A stretch of DNA of 64,000 nucleotides from JACJYC01 sp964558465 (GTDB taxonomy: Bacteria; Bacteroidota; Bacteroidia; Chitinophagales; Saprospiraceae). This document shows, piece after piece, positions 63,292 to 64,000 of this stretch; position 1 is the stretch's first letter, and every line of letters starts with the position of its first letter. Below the pieces are notes generated by a model. The model was not told the DNA's origin. It ran no database searches and was given only the letters and a program-made list of their open reading frames with translations. The position numbers were made by a program, and so were the translations under genes. The stretch covers positions 1-64,000 of the forward strand of contig CAZLEF010000024.1 of the NCBI GenBank assembly GCA_964558465.1, given 5' to 3'.

Positions 63292-64000
63292 TCAATCTTC
63301 TTCCTCTTCTCCGTCGTCTACAAGAATTCCGAGGGTTTGCATAGCCCTTTCGGAGGCGAGTTGTTCGGCGCTTTTTTTATTGAAATCGTCTGCGGTGGCA
63401 ATCTTTTCTCCATTGATCAGGACAGCCACTTTAAAACGGTCGCGTTTTTCGAATTTATACCTGGAGAGCAGTTTGTAAGTAACCGTCTGGCCATTTTTCT
63501 GGCACCATTCAAGCAACTGACTTTTGTAATTGTCATCAAAATTTTCAAGGTCCTGAACATTAAGATAGCTCCTTAAAATTTTGTGAACGACAAACCTGCG
63601 GGTTCCGCGATACCCGGACTCCAGGTAAAGGGCGCCAACCAAAGCTTCAACTGCGTTGCCGAGCATAGACCTGCTGAGCCGGGTATTGTTGAACTCATTC
63701 AGGAGCACATCGAGGCCCATTTTGTCTCCGATCTTGTTGAGGGTTTTCCTTTTTACGATTTTGGACCTCATTTTGGTCAGGAAACCTTCGTCGCTGTTGG
63801 GGTACTTTTTGAAGAGGTATTCCGCGACGATGGTCCCCAGCACGGCATCCCCAAGGTACTCCAGGCGTTCATTGTTTTGCATGGCGTACTCCTTGTCTCC
63901 GCTGGAAGATTTATGCGAAAAAGCCAGCTTGAAGATGATCAGGTTGGCAGGCGTAAAGCCGATAAGGGAGTGAAGGCGTTTAGCCAGTATCCTGTCGGGA
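63292..64000 (-). CDS. rnc: Ribonuclease III (5' end outside the window)
   Basis: RNase III cleaves double-stranded RNA in rRNA and mRNA processing. The frame is open to the right edge (PDRILAKRLHSL...), so the N-terminus is missing. The catalytic signature NNERLEYLGDAVLG and the second acidic region (LGNAVEALVGALYLESGYRG) are present, followed by the double-stranded RNA-binding domain (YKSQLLEWCQKNGQTVTYKL, then SAEQLASERAMQTLGI). The acidic tail EEEED ends the protein. It lies 93 bases before comEC on the same strand. Confidence 0.95.
   Translation of the reverse strand, partial: PDRILAKRLHSLIGFTPANLIIFKLAFSHKSSSGDKEYAMQNNERLEYLGDAVLGTIVAEYLFKKYPNSDEGFLTKMRSKIVKRKTLNKIGDKMGLDVLLNEFNNTRLSRSMLGNAVEALVGALYLESGYRGTRRFVVHKILRSYLNVQDLENFDDNYKSQLLEWCQKNGQTVTYKLLSRYKFEKRDRFKVAVLINGEKIATADDFNKKSAEQLASERAMQTLGILVDDGEEEED

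Noticed and set aside
1..64000. CRISPR arrays, tRNA or rRNA genes, insertion sequences
   Set aside because: No short regularly spaced repeats, tRNA-like folds, rRNA sequence or transposase frame were recognised by eye. The only regular repeats are the protein-coding HYR units.

Overview
The window looks like chromosomal DNA from the phylum Bacteroidota, most likely class Saprospiria (Saprospiraceae/Lewinellaceae-like). The evidence is type IX secretion (T9SS) sorting domains on three proteins, the gliding/T9SS lipoprotein GldH, a MurF-alanine racemase fusion, a one-protein hybrid two-component system, an archaeal-type short prolyl-tRNA synthetase, Bacteroidota-style promoters (TTTG-N19-TAnnTTTG), and very long HYR-repeat surface proteins. 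No rRNA, tRNA, CRISPR array or insertion sequence was recognised.

Layout. 1-14277 (minus strand): a hybrid two-component regulator, a 1775-aa HYR-repeat/beta-barrel protein, and a giant secreted protein whose C-terminus enters a type I phosphodiesterase/alkaline-phosphatase fold and runs off the left edge. 14533-21108: clpB (+) convergent with a TPR-CHAT caspase-like protein (-). 21243-28069 (+): a TetR repressor and a drug-efflux operon (outer-membrane factor, HlyD lipoprotein, two ABC ATPases, two ABC-2 permeases), the equivalent of E. coli cecR-ybhGFSR with an outer-membrane channel added. It ends exactly against the remnant of an AAA ATPase. 28948-32096 (+): nadB and cysS. 32346-42299 (-): a secreted ankyrin protein, three SurA/PpiC-type periplasmic chaperone genes, the murF-alr fusion, and proS. 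42584-46663 (+): a Tyr/Gly-rich secreted protein, a FadL-type porin and a YdjM-type membrane hydrolase. 46665-53495 (-): a T9SS cargo protein, an EI24 membrane protein, a LolCDE/MacB-like ABC pair and a flavin reductase. 53599-59890 (+): a TlpA-like thioredoxin, grpE, dnaJ, gldH and two T9SS cargo proteins. 59960-64000 (-): a ComEA-like helix-hairpin-helix protein, comEC and rnc (incomplete).

The most interesting signal is regulatory. clpB and grpE-dnaJ lie 40 kb apart but carry the same upstream architecture. Each has a sigma-54 type -24/-12 promoter (TGGCA-N6-TTGC) whose last base is exactly 29 nt before the ATG, and each has an identical 14-base sequence TGCCAAAATGGCGT containing the palindrome GCCA-AAA-TGGC, placed in matching helical phase further upstream. 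This suggests a sigma-54/enhancer-binding-protein heat-shock regulon, which I do not know to have been described for this phylum. A second shared operator, TTAACC-N4-(G/A)GTTAA, sits before tetR and before the efflux operon and is the likely TetR autoregulatory site.
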